From the NCBI RefSeq assembly GCF_009905375.1, contig NC_133650.1, forward strand, positions 304,331,203 to 304,395,202: a stretch of DNA of 64,000 bases, in the 5' to 3' direction. Both the position numbers and the translations under genes were made by a program. This document shows positions 24,501-37,263 of this stretch, piece by piece; the stretch's first letter is position 1, and each line of letters begins with the position of its first letter. A model generated the notes under the pieces. The model saw only the letters and a program-made list of their open reading frames with translations. It had not been told where the DNA came from and did not search any database. Origin of the DNA: Apium graveolens. Taxonomy: Eukaryota; Streptophyta; Magnoliopsida; Apiales; Apiaceae.

Positions 24501-26407
24501 GACCTTGAGAAAATTCACACAAAGATCAAATGTAAGTCGATGAACATGACAAAATTTGCAAAAATAGTTCCCAATAATAGAGAAACTGATAAATCAAAAA
24601 TCACACTCTTTGTTGTTTCTTACACTCAAACTGCAACTTTATTTACAAAAGTAAACATGTTTGCTGATTCTTCAAAGCTATGTTACTCGGAATCGGCTAG
24701 AAGTGTCCGACACGGATACATGTCCAAGTATCGGACTCGGCTATAATTTGAAAAATATACATGTTTTTAGCCTAAAATAAGTGTCCAAGTCCGAGTGTCC
24801 ATGTCCGAGTGTCGAATGTCCGACACGGGTACTCGAAGGTAAAATGAAGAGTCCGAGTAACATAGCTTCAAAGTATATTTAGTGAAGGAATTTAATATAA
24901 ACATTTCAAAAGGAAAAAAAACCTTTTCTTTTTCTTCATAATGGTGATCAAAGGGACACAACATATTACTTCTAATGTATATGAACTGTAGAAAACTCAA
25001 AATAACAGGTCAATATTCTGACAAAAGCTAGCATATAAATTCCCAGATGGTATCAAACTGACAGAAAATAGGCCTGCCCTACACTATTAAAATGACTCTG
25101 AGAAAAAAAAGAGCACACGAAGATCATAATTATTTAATGAATCTGACAAAATCGAAATTAGAAAAGCTTATTTATCAATATAGCATTTGATATATGATAA
25201 AATAACCAAGAATCACACTGTTTCAGCACGAAGTCGACAAATTAACCAAAAAAATCTGTATGAATATGCTATAACTGAAAATTGGTTATGGTAATTCTAA
25301 TGAGATGAGTGGTAAATGGTAATAAATAAACCAGAAGTAAATGCATTTGTATGATAAATCTAGTTATTAAAACAAGCGCTTGTATATTGGGAATAAGTCA
25401 TACATTTTCCAGTAGATTCCGGGAAAATTCCTTCTCCCTGTTCAACTGCTGAACCTCAGTATGAAGGTATTCATTCTGCAACAGAAGTAGCCTCCTTGTT
25501 GCAACCGTCTTCACATTATCAAAAACAGATCTTGGAACTTCTAAAGCCATAGAAGACTGAAGCGAAGCCTGAATAATAAAGGAAGCACAGGTAACCAGTG
25601 AAGAAGTATAAATCTAACTGTAAGTGGAAGTACTTTTCTAATATCTAAATATGCCTACATATTGAAGCATCTCGCAAATAAACTCCTTCTCCTTCAGCAA
25701 CAGATGCACCTCACCATGAAGAACCTCATTCTGTAAAAGCAGCATCTTCCGAATTGCGGCAAGCTTCTCGTTTAATAAATTAAACACAAAGGCATCTTTT
25801 TTCTTTTTCTCATTTAACCTGTAGAATGCAGAGGGAAAGGAGCTACAATAAATCATTTAATCTTTTGGGTTACCAATACTCTGAAAATGTACCAAGAACA
25901 GAAACAAGCGAGAACAGTAATTTTGAAATAATTCTTTACGTTACATAAAGAGATCAAGCTCATTTAAGCATGAAAATTGATCAAGTAATAAGAGAAATCC
26001 AACAGATGAACCTTACTAAAATGATTCACATAGACTTAGCAAATTATTAGTGAATAAACAAACTGAACAAATTATAAAGAGCAAGGATAGTCATTCCTGA
26101 ACCAAAAAACTTTACCTAATTGAAGTGAATAAGATATACAAAGCAAGGATAGTCATTCCTGAACCAAAAAAATTTACCTGCGGTTTTCAAACCAAGCCTG
26201 GATCTGCTGAGAGTTTAGATTAGAAAGTACAGAATTCTCACGGATCATTGCAATCCTCATATCATGACTTGGCTTCTGACACTCCATAAAGACTTGCTCA
26301 AAAACCGTGATCTGATCAGCTGAGTACTGAATAAACTTATTCTCTCCATTTTCTTGAATGTCTCCATTGCATGTGCTATAATTTCCAAAACCCCCCTGCA
26401 TCTCCAT
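21600..26407 (-). CDS. HD-ZIP III-like homeobox gene with two zipper exons, copy 3
   Basis: Eight exons of the same lengths as copy 2: 26178-26407, 25659-25818, 25404-25568, 23631-23719, 23441-23525, 22247-22420, 21972-22040 and 21600-21716 (TAG at 21600-21602). They give 362 residues with no stop. The homeodomain keeps WFENRR. Zipper 1 reads KMLLLQNEVLHGEVHLLLKE and zipper 2 RLLLLQNEYLHTEVQQLNRE. Exon 6 includes NVDVPDVLSFVKAAI, close to copy 2. It differs from copy 2 by scattered substitutions and by a 188-bp MITE in the exon 3-4 intron. This is the other copy likely to be functional; whether the C-terminal part has a known fold is unresolved. Confidence 0.65.
24678..24865. mobile_element. 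188-bp MITE in an intron of copy 3
   Basis: The ends CTATGTTACTCGGA and TCCGAGTAACATAG are inverted repeats, flanked by an 8-bp duplication CTTCAAAG (24670-24677 and 24866-24873). The orthologous position in copy 1 (near 2379-2386) is an empty site with a single CTTCGAAG. Eight-base duplications are typical of hAT elements. The interior is rich in GTCCGA and CCGAGT repeats. Confidence 0.8.
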
Positions 26408-28456
26408 TTCAACCTTAAACTCAAATCTCACAGAAACAGAATTGGTGGTTATTTAGATCTTTAAAAACTTAAAACTGATGTGATTAATTATAAACCAAGA
26501 TGGTCTGTAATTAAACTGCCTCGTGGACTGGACAGCTGGAAAATTATAGTGAAACATAAAATGACAAGACCAATCTTAGTAAAAGAATGCAGAAACGGTG
26601 GGAGTTGGCTATGTTACAATTTGTAACGCTCACATTTTGTTGTTTGTTTGTGGGATGATTAGTCAGCATTACTAAATTTACTTTGTCATTTTCTTTGGGA
26701 CCCCGCTAGTATTCGACTCTTTGGGACCCCGCTAGTATTTGACCACATTGGCATCATTTTTCAAACAGAATCCAAAAATTTGAACAAAGTAACCTAGACT
26801 AGAACTACTTCAATTTCCATTCAACTAATAGGATATCTTTTCTATATAACCTTCAACTACAAATAAAACCCTATTTTAATCAGGTTGTCAGTAATTAACG
26901 AGGAAACACGTAGAAACACACACACACACACACTCATCAATATTGTGTGGAGTTGAAGCGAATAATATTTAGGGGTATGGAATGAAATTTGTAGTATTCC
27001 ATGAAAACCTTCATGAGTATCATTTCCAGTAAATTGAATAATTATAAACCTACGAATTTGAGAAGGAACATAATTTTTATACTACTCAATTTCATCACAA
27101 ACATTATCACAAAAATTTGCACTCTCTCATTCATTTTAACTTTTCTCTTCTACCTTTATTTTTTTCTCTATCAGTTTTGTAAGCGAATTTTCCATTCCAT
27201 TACATTTTCCCCAACCAAACGAAGCATAAGTTTTACGCTTTGTTTCACCAAGCAGTAAAGTTTTAGCTAAATGCCTAAAAACGCTTGTAATGTGTAGCAA
27301 AGACAACGGAACAAATTAAATGAATCAATAATTAAGCCAAATGCTCAACTAACTTCTTATTATTGTAGGAGACTTCTTCTTTAATATAGTTTTAATAATT
27401 CTAAGTTCGTCTTAATTTGTTTGGTTAATAATTAAAATTTCCTAAATCAACAGAGTGTCTGAGAGGTGATAAATGTTCTATCAGTGTCTAGAGTTCGATT
27501 CTAACCTCCCCTTCCCGTAATAAAATAATACGAGGTGTGTGTGAGAGAGAATTACTTACATCATATTATGTGTTACTTTATGAAGCTGCTGTGAGAGAGA
27601 GATTAGAACATTTTGGACTATCGTATATAGACATCTTATTAATTGTAGAAATATACAGAAAGGGACACACACAGAGAGAGATAGAGAGAGAGAGAGAGGT
27701 TCAAAAGAAATTATTATAATTTTTAAATTTATAATTTAGTCAATCTCGTGATTATTGTTGTTAATCGAAATTTTAACAATATTATTTGGTTTAATTAATA
27801 TTTGGTTTGGATGTGTTTTAGCAATATCAAAGTTGTTTTAAGATATAATTACTTAATATTCATAAAACGAATGCGTAATTTTGCTTTTCTTCTCGATTTT
27901 CAATAATGATGAGAATCGGCCTAAGGTAATCAAGTATCAAAAATTAGGCCACTGAATTTTAATTCTTGATATCTTAGAAAGACAGTCATTTAGAAGGATC
28001 TTAGAAGTAGTATATGTTTTTTAAAGCATAATTATACTACTGCAGTTACTACAAATTTGCTATCATTATCTTAAAATGCCATGGACATGTCAAGAGAGTG
28101 TTCCATCAAGGCATAAGTATATCTTACAAGAGAAAAATATCTAGTATGCCAAATAAAACAATCAAATTCAGAAAGTACAAAAATTTTAGGATGGAATAGT
28201 AGGAATACGATAAATGTGAAAAACCATGCACAAAGAACAATAAAACCAGAAGATAGCAGGAGATTTAGGTCACTCAACAGTCTACTAAGATAACAGGCAT
28301 ATTTTAGCAGCCAAGACCTGAGAGTTCAGTCTCTCAGAGACAACATACATCACAGGTAAACATAAACATAGTAACACAACAGTTGGAGGTTCAGTCATGA
28401 GTACACATAAACATAGTAACGAAGCAGTCTGGGGAGTTTGCAGTAACATGTAAGAG
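26408..28456. other. Spacer between homeobox copies 3 and 4
   Basis: It contains the 5' flank of copy 3 (CA run near 26920, GA-rich microsatellite at about 27657-27699) and the 3' flank of copy 4 (from about 27890). A 22-bp direct repeat, TTTGGGACCC-CGCTAGTATT, occurs near 26694 and 26721. No other gene is seen. Confidence 0.55.
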
Positions 28457-31400
28457 TTACACAGATGACGAATTAACACACTTGAAATGCAGAACAAGTT
28501 TGACACTCCCGGAAGCAGCTTGTTCATTCCAGAAATAGCTCCATGCCCTTGACACACAGTAGCGACCCACCACAACATGAAAGCCCTGAAAACAAAGGTT
28601 AGCAAATGAAGCATCTAAGTGAGAGACCAAATCACAGCCATTCTCGCTTTCTCTCCATCATATAAAGTTACTATGTACAAGTAAGATAAAAACCAAAACA
28701 AAAACCTAAGCTAGTTGAAGTATTATAATATTTACGTTGAATTTCTAGGAATTTAGTTCCTTGTAAAGAAATATTAGATTACCTGTGGCAGAAAGGCAGG
28801 GGTAGGTACAACAGCAGTTGGCGACTCTTGAAATCCTTGAAGAACCCTTTTGACATCCTGCAAAAGGAACCCATTGCATTCTTATTATATGTTTCAGTAT
28901 CTCCGCAAGTTACTCAACAAACCAAGCATCCAACGGCAAGAACATACGAAGCCCAAACCTTAACATTATGTATTCTCCTGGAACTAAATACTTCAAATTT
29001 TCTGATAGATTTTTTCCACATAATATGGTTTATTTGTCAATTTACTGATTGTTTTACCTTGAGTGAGCAGCATAGTATAAACTCCTTATTCTTACGCAGA
29101 AACTCCAGTGTTCTGCCTGGTACCATTGCTTCCTTTACAAAAGACAGTATGACAGAGACATCATTTATATTGCCATTGACTGAAAAGTAAGTCAAATCTG
29201 AGAAGGTTATAGATTTCTCCTTTAGTCCTCCAAAAAACTACAACACACCCAATTACGTGGTTATATATCACGATCCATGTATATATTAAGAACAGAAACA
29301 TAGTGGACTACCATTAACTTCCAATCAATTTTTTAACGCTAATGAAATGGACAAATTTCTCTGCAAGTAGATGGAATTTTAATACTGGACACTGGAGTAT
29401 TATCTTGACCATTCATTTGGAACATGCCAAGTTGGGAATTCCATCCGAAATTAGAAGTAAAGACTAGCATATGTTCTCCAATTATGTTATGTAAACATGA
29501 CACCTAACTTAATGATTCGGTGTTATGCCCGAAAAGCTTTGACTTTGATTGTGAACTACCAAATAGAAAAATTGAAAGATATGTTAATAATTTACCAAGA
29601 AGGGTTATGATGGTGCATCTTGTTCCAAGCTTAAACTCCCAAAATTAAAGCTTATTCCGATGATTTTATAAATGCCAGACTGCAATGAACAACTGAAGCC
29701 AAGAGAAGGAATGGGGAATTGTTTCACAGTGTTGTCTTTGGATGCATATAAGTCCAAATTTGTTTCACATGTTGTCTCTGCAGTCTGCATGCATATTAAG
29801 TCTAAAATTAATTGCACTCCTTTTTTCCCTTGGCTATGACGTTACATTACTCTATATGAAAAAATATTTTTAATGATACAGGTAAGATTAAAATTAAAAT
29901 TATATTTAAAGTGATAATGTTTATATGCATAATATTTTTCTCGGAAATCTTTAATTCCCTTCAGAGCTGGCTAGGCCAAGATCTGCAGGAGATTTCCTTG
30001 AACTTTTTTATCTGCTTGCAGGAAACTTAAGAATTACCCTATACTTTTATACTTTGTTAGTACAAATATTAAGAAAAAATGGGATATGGTTGGTCAAATT
30101 ATAGCATCCAATAGTTAGAATTCTAATCTTCAGAAATATATTATATGGTATGCATAACAGGTTCAAGGAATACAACAAATTTGTATCTGTAATAGAATGT
30201 GATAATAGTACACGATTTCAAACCTTCATCCTTGGGATAGAGACGCAGTTGAGTTCACTTGGTATTTTGGGAGGGAACTTTGCTATGGTCCCCGAAAGCA
30301 ACGGCAACCTATGATGAACAAAAAGAAAGAGAACAGTTGCCAAGTCAAATTAGTACCATAAACATATTGAAGATCTACTTAACAAAAAAAGAAAAACATA
30401 ATAAAGGTCGGTTCTTAGTTCATTAGCACAGAAGATTATCCCTTGGAACTATGAGCAGCAGCAAACCAAGACTGGTAAGAATTGACTATGGACTCGCTTT
30501 TCGATAGCTGCAACAATTTGTCACACAAATTAAGATAATATAAGAGAGTGTCTATTTTTTACATCTTGTTCTTCTAGCAACAAGAGTGCATACAGGATTA
30601 ATTTAGATATTTGTTATTCTCAACATGTGAGAAACACAAAAATTTGTACAGAAATAATAATTTTCAAGGATCACATAAGTTTCAAATCTCTTTTCACTGT
30701 AATCTGCTTATGCGGAAAATTATGCAACATGGCAGTTGTGCATTTATTAGACAAAGCATCTCATTAGGCGTTTATTTTATGATTATAAATTTACATACTA
30801 ACAATATTAACTTGTCCTTTAAAGATTTAGAAGTTCTGCTAACAAGATCAGGCACAGACTCAAGGTAAACTATGAGTAGAATTGTCTTTTTATAGATGAC
30901 TATCTTTTGATAAATTAATACTCAATATAGAAGTCGTTATAGTTATAATTTGTGTGGAAAAAACAGTGGCTTTATTAAAGCTTTCAGAAATATGCCTAGT
31001 TGTGTCCACATTATTAGTATTGCTCAAAGTATTGAGGGTGTCGAAAACAAAGAAAACTACCTGGGAGCAGCTTCCCCTTTTTAAATAGCTAACTAAATAC
31101 TAGATAATTTGATCCCATGTTTTTATCAGCATTACAAAACATAATATCCAGGGAAGGAATGGATTTAACTCATATTCTACAGTAGAACTTTACTTGCCAT
31201 GGAAGGGCCAATTTGTAGAGGGTAGGAATCTGATATTACCCTATCCTGGGTCTGTTCTTGAAGCTTAAGGCATTGGAGTTAGAGAGGCCAATTTTGATGA
31301 AATGAAATTTGATGACATTGTGTCTTTCAGCCTAGTATGTAATATTCTTTTTCCTCTTGGGCTTTCCTTCTGCAAAATTTTAAATGTTAATTAGAGAATT

Positions 31401-34400
31401 CAACACAACAGTCAATACTTCATTAGGTTTTTTAGTTAATAATTTTAAGTTACTGACTTCCTATGTTTAAATTAGCTTCTACTATTCATTTTTTATTGGG
31501 ATAGAAGGAGAATTACTTATTACGGAAAGTGAGAACCCTATATTTTCTTAGTTTCCTGGGTTAAAAATTGCCAAAAGGATTTCATGGGAGCATGAAACAT
31601 TTACTCGCAATATCCTTATCAAGATACTAGGGCTTCCCTCTTAGAGCAACAATAATAATACACCCAAAATGTTTTGAAATTTATAAACGATATTCAGTTT
31701 CAGTATTATAATGTTTCCATTGTAAATCATAAGAGTGTTGTACTACCAAGAAAACTGAATTTTATTATATCACAATTGACAACCAAGGAGAGACCACAAA
31801 CATAGAAAGTTGTCCAATAACCCATCATATCCAAAAGAATTAAATAAAAGTATAGTTCCTGAGTTTACACATGTGCTAAGGTGGTACTTGAAAAAAAAGG
31901 TGAACAGTAAGTTACAGTTTGCTGCCTCGGCGAGTATGGAGTCTACGGGCACTGGTCATCTTTACAGAAAACGGGAGTGAAAAATTACAAAATTTGCTGT
32001 AGATTGAACCTGACAAAAGGGAGAAAAGGATTTTTGGGCGATGGCTGTTCAGGGTCGGGATTTAGCAAATATAGAGGAATTTAGATTAGGAACCGATATA
32101 ATGATGCAAAGGATATACTGGTTTTCTTTTTGGTTAACCCAGACAGCAAAAATGATTAATAGAGTATGGAGTCTACGGACACTGGTAAGCTTTACAGAAA
32201 ACGAAGAATATAGAAGACAGAATGCAAAAAGAAGAAGAAAAATCTAGGATAAATCTGGAATGTCATACATATTCGAACGTATCAACCCTGGGAAAACATA
32301 TAGATTCACTCTATTTATATTCTTCCTAAAAAGATAATCTTTACACTCATTGTTCAACTTCAACAACAATAGTAAATAAGTATGCGATTTAGTTAATGAA
32401 GGAATTAAATATAAACATTTCAAAGAAAAAATAAGTACTGTTGCCTTTTACTTTATTTTCGTGATGTTGACGGAATATACACAAAATAATAGTTTTTGTT
32501 AATCTATTTATTCCCTTCATAAAGAAAAGATATAAATAATTGCAAAGTCAACATAAAAGTCAATCAATTAGACAAAAGCTAGCATTCATATTTTCGGGTG
32601 AAATCAACTTGACAAAGAATACGACAAATATTGGCAATTGTATGCCCTAAATTATAATAATGACCTTGAGAAGAAAAACATATATGATGATCATAAGTTA
32701 GTATATAAACTTGACAAAGTTGGCAACCATTAGTTCCCAGTAACAGAGAAGCCGACAAAACATAAATAATTAGCAGTTGATGAATTTGTATAATAATCAA
32801 AAATCATGCTGTTTATTGTTTCTTACAATCATATTGCAACTTCACTGACGATAGTAAACATATTTGCTATTACTTCAAAGCATATTTTGGGAAGGAATTT
32901 AATATTAGATTGTTCTAAAGAAATATAAACTTTTTGTTGCCTTTTATTTATCTTCATAATAATGATCAAAGGACGCAAGATATATTTGAATTTAAAATTA
33001 AAGCAGAATAAAAGTCAATAATCCGACAATATTTCCGGATAATATCAACCTGATAGAGAATGCGACAGACACACGTGATCACATGCCTTAAATCATAAAA
33101 ATGACGTTCAGAAGAAAAAGCAGGCAAATATCAAAATCATTCCATGAACTTGACAAAGTCTTGCAATTATTAGCTTCCTGTAATAGATAGAAACCGAAAG
33201 AAATTATAAAATTAGCATAGGATGCATTTTATAATGACCCAGAATCACATTTTTTTCAGCATGATGTCAACAAATTGACAAAAAATTAAGTAAAAGTATG
33301 CTATTGAAAACTGATATTGGAGATTGTAACAAGACGAGTGGTGCCCAAATGAAACAAAAGCAGATGCATATGTATGATATACTTATTTATAAAAGCAAGC
33401 ACTTGCAATAATTGGGATCAAGTCATACATTTTCCTGTAGATTCAGAATATATTCCCTCTCCCTGAGCATCTGCTGCACCTCATTATGAAGATTTTCATT
33501 CTGCAAAAGAAGTAGCCTCCTTGTTGCAACAGCCTTCACATTTTTAAAGACAGATCTTGGAACTTCTAAAGCCAGAAAAGGCTCAAGCAAAGCCTGTATG
33601 ATAAAGGAAGAAGCACAGGTATGAGGTAACCGATGAAGTATTATGAACGAAACTGTAATTAAAGTACTTCTCTAAAATCTAAATATGCATACATTTTGCA
33701 GCAGCTCGCAAAAATACTCCTTCTCTCTTAGCAATTGCTGCACCTCCCCATGAAGAATATCATTCTCTAAACACAGCACTCTCCCAATTGCAGTCATCTT
33801 CTCAAATAATAATTTAGACACAAAGGAGTCTTTCTTCTTTTCTTCAAGAAATCTGTAAAAGGTAGAGAGAAAAGAAAATGCTATAATTAATCATTGAGTC
33901 CTTCGGGTCACTAAAATTCTGAAAAACATCAAGGAAAGAACCAAGCGACAATAGTAAATTTGGAAATTAAATAGTTCCAAAAAATTAACAGATCAGGCTA
34001 AATTAAGAATAATAAATGACCAAGTAGACAGAGTCATTCAACAGTTAATCTTGTTAAAATGATTGACATAAACTTTACATTGTATTAGTAAATAAATAAA
34101 CTGAATAAAAAATAACAAATTTGGAAAATTAAAAGTTACATAAATTAAACAGATCAACATAAATTAAGCATGAAAATTGACTGTAGAAGGAGTCATTCAA
34201 CAGTTCAACCTTACTAAAAAGATCGACATAAACTTGACACTTTATTAGTTAATAAAGAAACAAATAAAATTAAACAAAACAAGGATAGTCATTCCTGAAC
34301 AAAAAACTTTATCTAAACAAAGTGAATAAAATATACAAAGCAAGATAGTCTTTCATGAACCAAAAAACTTTTACCTGCGTTTTTCAAACCAAGCCTGGAT

Positions 34401-34610
34401 CTGCTGAGAGTTAAGGTTAGAAAGTACAGAATTTTCACAAATCATTGCAATCCTCGCATCATGACTTGGCTTCTGACACTCCACGAAAAATTGTTCTAGA
34501 AGCATGACCTGCTCAGCTAAGTACTGCATAAAATTATTCCCTTCAAACTCTTGAATGTCACCATTGCATATGCTATAGTTTCCAAAACCATGATCCCCCT
34601 GCATCTCCAT
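28457..34610 (-). pseudogene. HD-ZIP III-like homeobox gene, copy 4, broken
   Basis: All eight exons are recognisable: 34375-34610, 33693-33852, 33429-33593, 30419-30507, 30224-30308, 29058-29237, 28783-28857 and 28457-28585. Exon 1 reads WFEKRR, so Asn51 is Lys. Exon 4 has an in-frame TAA at 30436-30438, and its donor is CTAAG where the other copies have GTAAG. The zippers are the most diverged (RVLCLEND; RLLLLQNENLHNEVQQM). Exon 6 is two codons longer than in copies 2 and 3, and the last exon runs four codons further (stop at 28457-28459). The exon 3-4 intron is enlarged by an insertion of about 1.4 kb. Truncated transcripts making only the homeodomain-zipper part remain possible. Confidence 0.7.
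30855..32222. other. Insertion of about 1.4 kb in the copy 4 intron
   Basis: Homology to copies 1-3 stops after AAGTTCTGCTAACA near 30845 and resumes near 32222 (AGAAAAATCTAGGATAAATC). Inside, a 48-bp segment GAGTATGGAGTCTACGG(G/A)C and onward occurs at about 31931 and 32163. It may be a transposon remnant or captured DNA; I recognise no domain. Confidence 0.4.
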
Positions 34611-34906
34611 TTTCAACCTTAAACTCAAATTTCACAGCAGCAAAATGGGTGGTTACCTAAAGGTTAAAACCTTAAAATTGAAGTAGTTAATTATAAAACA
34701 AGCTGGTCTACAATTTAAATTGCCATGTAGACTTTAGTGTTGGTTAAATTATACTGAAACATTTATTGATAAGAATTTTGAATAGTTTGAATTTTGAATT
34801 TGAAATCCAATAATCTTTTTCTCTCTTTATATTTCAAATATAATTTCAAACTGATTCTTATCTATCACTATGATATTATATCTTTTTCTCTTATTTTTGT
34901 ATCTTA

Positions 34907-35708
34907 CTCCCTCTCTCTCAACCAATTCTATACAAATGGTTTGGGCACGGAGGACAAGAAAACTATTAAAATAATATTAGTTTTGGTAAGGTAGTGGGAT
35001 GAGAGAGAAAGAAAAAGGACAGTGTGATTTTTCAGCCAAAAATGAATTATCCAAAGAATTCAGACAAAAATCCACTGGACCTATCCTATGAACCCCTAGG
35101 CCAGATGAAAAGAAGCTGCTTGCAAGGTCTATTGCCTTATTCAAAGATCCCAGAGACACAACATCAAATAATAAAATTGCTAAGATCTACAGGAATGGTA
35201 AACTAATATGTGTGGTGGCTGGACATCCACAGTTTGCAGAAGCTAAGAAAGAAGAAAAGGTGAGGCTCAAACAACAACAAAAGCAAGCTGCTTTAGAAGC
35301 CAAGAAGCCTGCAACCACAGAAGTTGCATTGCCTACTGTGACATCTGAGAACCTGATTGGAGAAAAGCAAGAGGAAACAATGCAGTCAAAGAAGATAAGG
35401 TACAAACTCCCAACAAAGAGGAAGCTTGATTTTAATGAAGTTAAGGAAGACTACTTGCCAACTCAATCTACAACTTCAAATCAACCAATATTTAATAAAT
35501 AAAGTATAAAGTTGGGTAAAGTGGTGGGATCAATCAATATTTAATGAATAAAGTGAGTGTAGTGGGAGAAAGTAATGGATGTGGTTGATTTTTATATTAT
35601 TAAATTCTTACTATTTTTGGTAAGTCTGATATGTATAGAATTGAATGGGACATCCAAAAAAGGAAAGTGTATAGAAATGAATGGGACAGGGGAATGGGAC
35701 AGAGGAAG
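34907..35708. mobile_element. Stowaway-like element carrying a retrotransposon ORF fragment
   Basis: The ends are CTCCCTCTCTCTCAACCAA and, inverted, CTTCCTCTGTCCCATTC; the subterminal ATTCTATACAAATGG and ATTTCTATACACTTTCC also pair. TA flanks both ends (34905-34906 and 35709-35710). Unit B has the empty site with one TA near 38249. At 802 bp it is long for a Stowaway MITE because the interior (35024-35502) is homologous to a retrotransposon ORF. Confidence 0.65.
35024..35502 (+). pseudogene. Fragment of the Sirevirus third ORF inside a Stowaway-like element
   Basis: The segments KKLLARSIALF, KIYRNGKLICV and AGHPQFAEAKKEEK match DKLLGRSI, FREGKSICVMQGHPKFSIAKREE in the third ORF of Sirevirus A (about 53660-53810). 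A frameshift lies near 35105. The final frame runs to a TAA at 35500-35502 with a lysine/glutamine-rich region. Identity is partial, so the source is a related family, not element A itself. Confidence 0.6.
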
Positions 35709-35710
35709 TA

Positions 35711-36183
35711 CTAAATTATATGAATTTTATCATATATTAACTATGAATTGTTTTATTGTTTCATATGAATGGGATGAACAATTGTAAAAAAATAGAAGAA
35801 AGAGGAGAAAAGTGTTGGAAATAGATGTTTTCGATTGCTCTCATTATTTGATTTGTAGTTGACAATCAAGCTTATGGCAATTATAGTTGCCAAAGGTATT
35901 ACATTTCTCAAGAACATCAAAAGTAAACATGTATTGTATAAGTGAATTTTGTGTTTTTTTAAATATGCATCATATATGTTTGATGTAAGTTCTCACCCAA
36001 TTATTTTAGTGTTTTGTCTATATTTGTTCACTGGTTTATTTATTTTGTGTTCATTACCCATAACAAAAGATACATCCTGTCGCATGTGGATTAATGAACT
36101 TTAGTTCTTGATCAGTTTCACTTTATATCATCAAAATAAGGTGTAGATAGTTAAAAGTTGGTGTAATGTAAATGTTATTTAAC
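35711..36183. other. Unit A sequence between the two insertions
   Basis: It is colinear with 38250-38690 in unit B and contains ATCAAGCTTATGGCAATTATAG and related blocks. No gene is seen. The last five bases (TTAAC, 36179-36183) are the target duplication of the following solo LTR. Confidence 0.5.
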
Positions 36184-37263
36184 TGTTATTCCCAAGGAAC
36201 TAACAATGAGATTTACAGAAGGGGGGTTGAATGTAAACCTCAAAACTTTTTCAAGTTTCGAGCAGTTTCAAAAGCTAAGTGTATGATGAACAGATGTGTG
36301 TGAATTATTTTGAGCAGGTGCAGACATATGTATATTCAAGACACAAATGTAAAGAACACAATGGTTTTTAAAAACTTTTCTGGTGGATTTGTTGTTCCAC
36401 CCGAGATGTGTATTTCAGAAAATCTGTGATGCAGAGAATTGATCACAGCTGCTTCCTAGTACAAACTAGATGATTTTCTCTCTATGTTTTTCTAAACAGC
36501 TCTGGAAAATTCACACCTAATTACTAGCTGCAACTTGGTTTATATATCACCAAATTTACAAGTGAAGACAAAGATAAAATATACAATTATAAAATAGTTC
36601 TTCACATGTTTCTTCTTCATTTCTCTATCCAATGCAATTTAAGATAATCTGTGAATCTTTGAATACTTCCTTATTTGCACCAGAATGGAAATACTGTTTT
36701 TTCTTGATTCCTCCAAGAGGCTACCACATTCCAATTGTCTCTATCAACCCATGTGCCTCTGTCAGCTTATGAATTGTCACTATCAACTGCTATGGAACTA
36801 AGCATCCGTTGAAGCTTTCATCCGTTGATGATTTAGTGACATCCGTTGATGCTTTAACAGTTGAAGCTTTATCCGTTGTTGCACTCATCCGTTGATGGAT
36901 GTTATCCGTTGAAGCTTTAGAGACATCCGTTGAAGCTTTGTTTCTCATCCGTTGAAGGCCTTTAATCTATCGGTTGATACTACTTCATTTACACAAAATT
37001 ACAAGGCATGAAATATTTACAATTAGCCCTCCTATTTGCATATCCACTAGTAGTCAACATGACTTATAATTTCCCACAACTTCTAAGAATTATAACTTAA
37101 ATACAGAGACTGAGATGTGCTACAATACTAAACTTATTTCTAAGTAAAGATACTCCATCAACGGATAACCAAGATGGTCTTATCCGTTGAGGCTACAAAC
37201 ACTAGATTTCTACTTAAGTGTTTTGTTTAACTAATCATCAAAGTAATATATATATTCCTAACA
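36184..37263 (-). mobile_element. Solo LTR of the Sirevirus A family
   Basis: It reads on the minus strand from TGTTAGGAATATATATATTA to GGGAATAACA, matching the LTRs at 42892 and 55071 in order, including many ATCCGTTGA motifs (36800-36960) and the GGGGGGTTGAATGTAAA end region. It is flanked by TTAAC on both sides (36179-36183 and 37264-37268). The internal region is absent, as expected after LTR-LTR recombination. Confidence 0.85.

Noticed and set aside
27001..27258. 85-codon hydrophobic plus-strand frame
   Set aside because: It is AT-rich spacer in the 5' flank of copy 3, not open at the equivalent places in copies 1 and 2.
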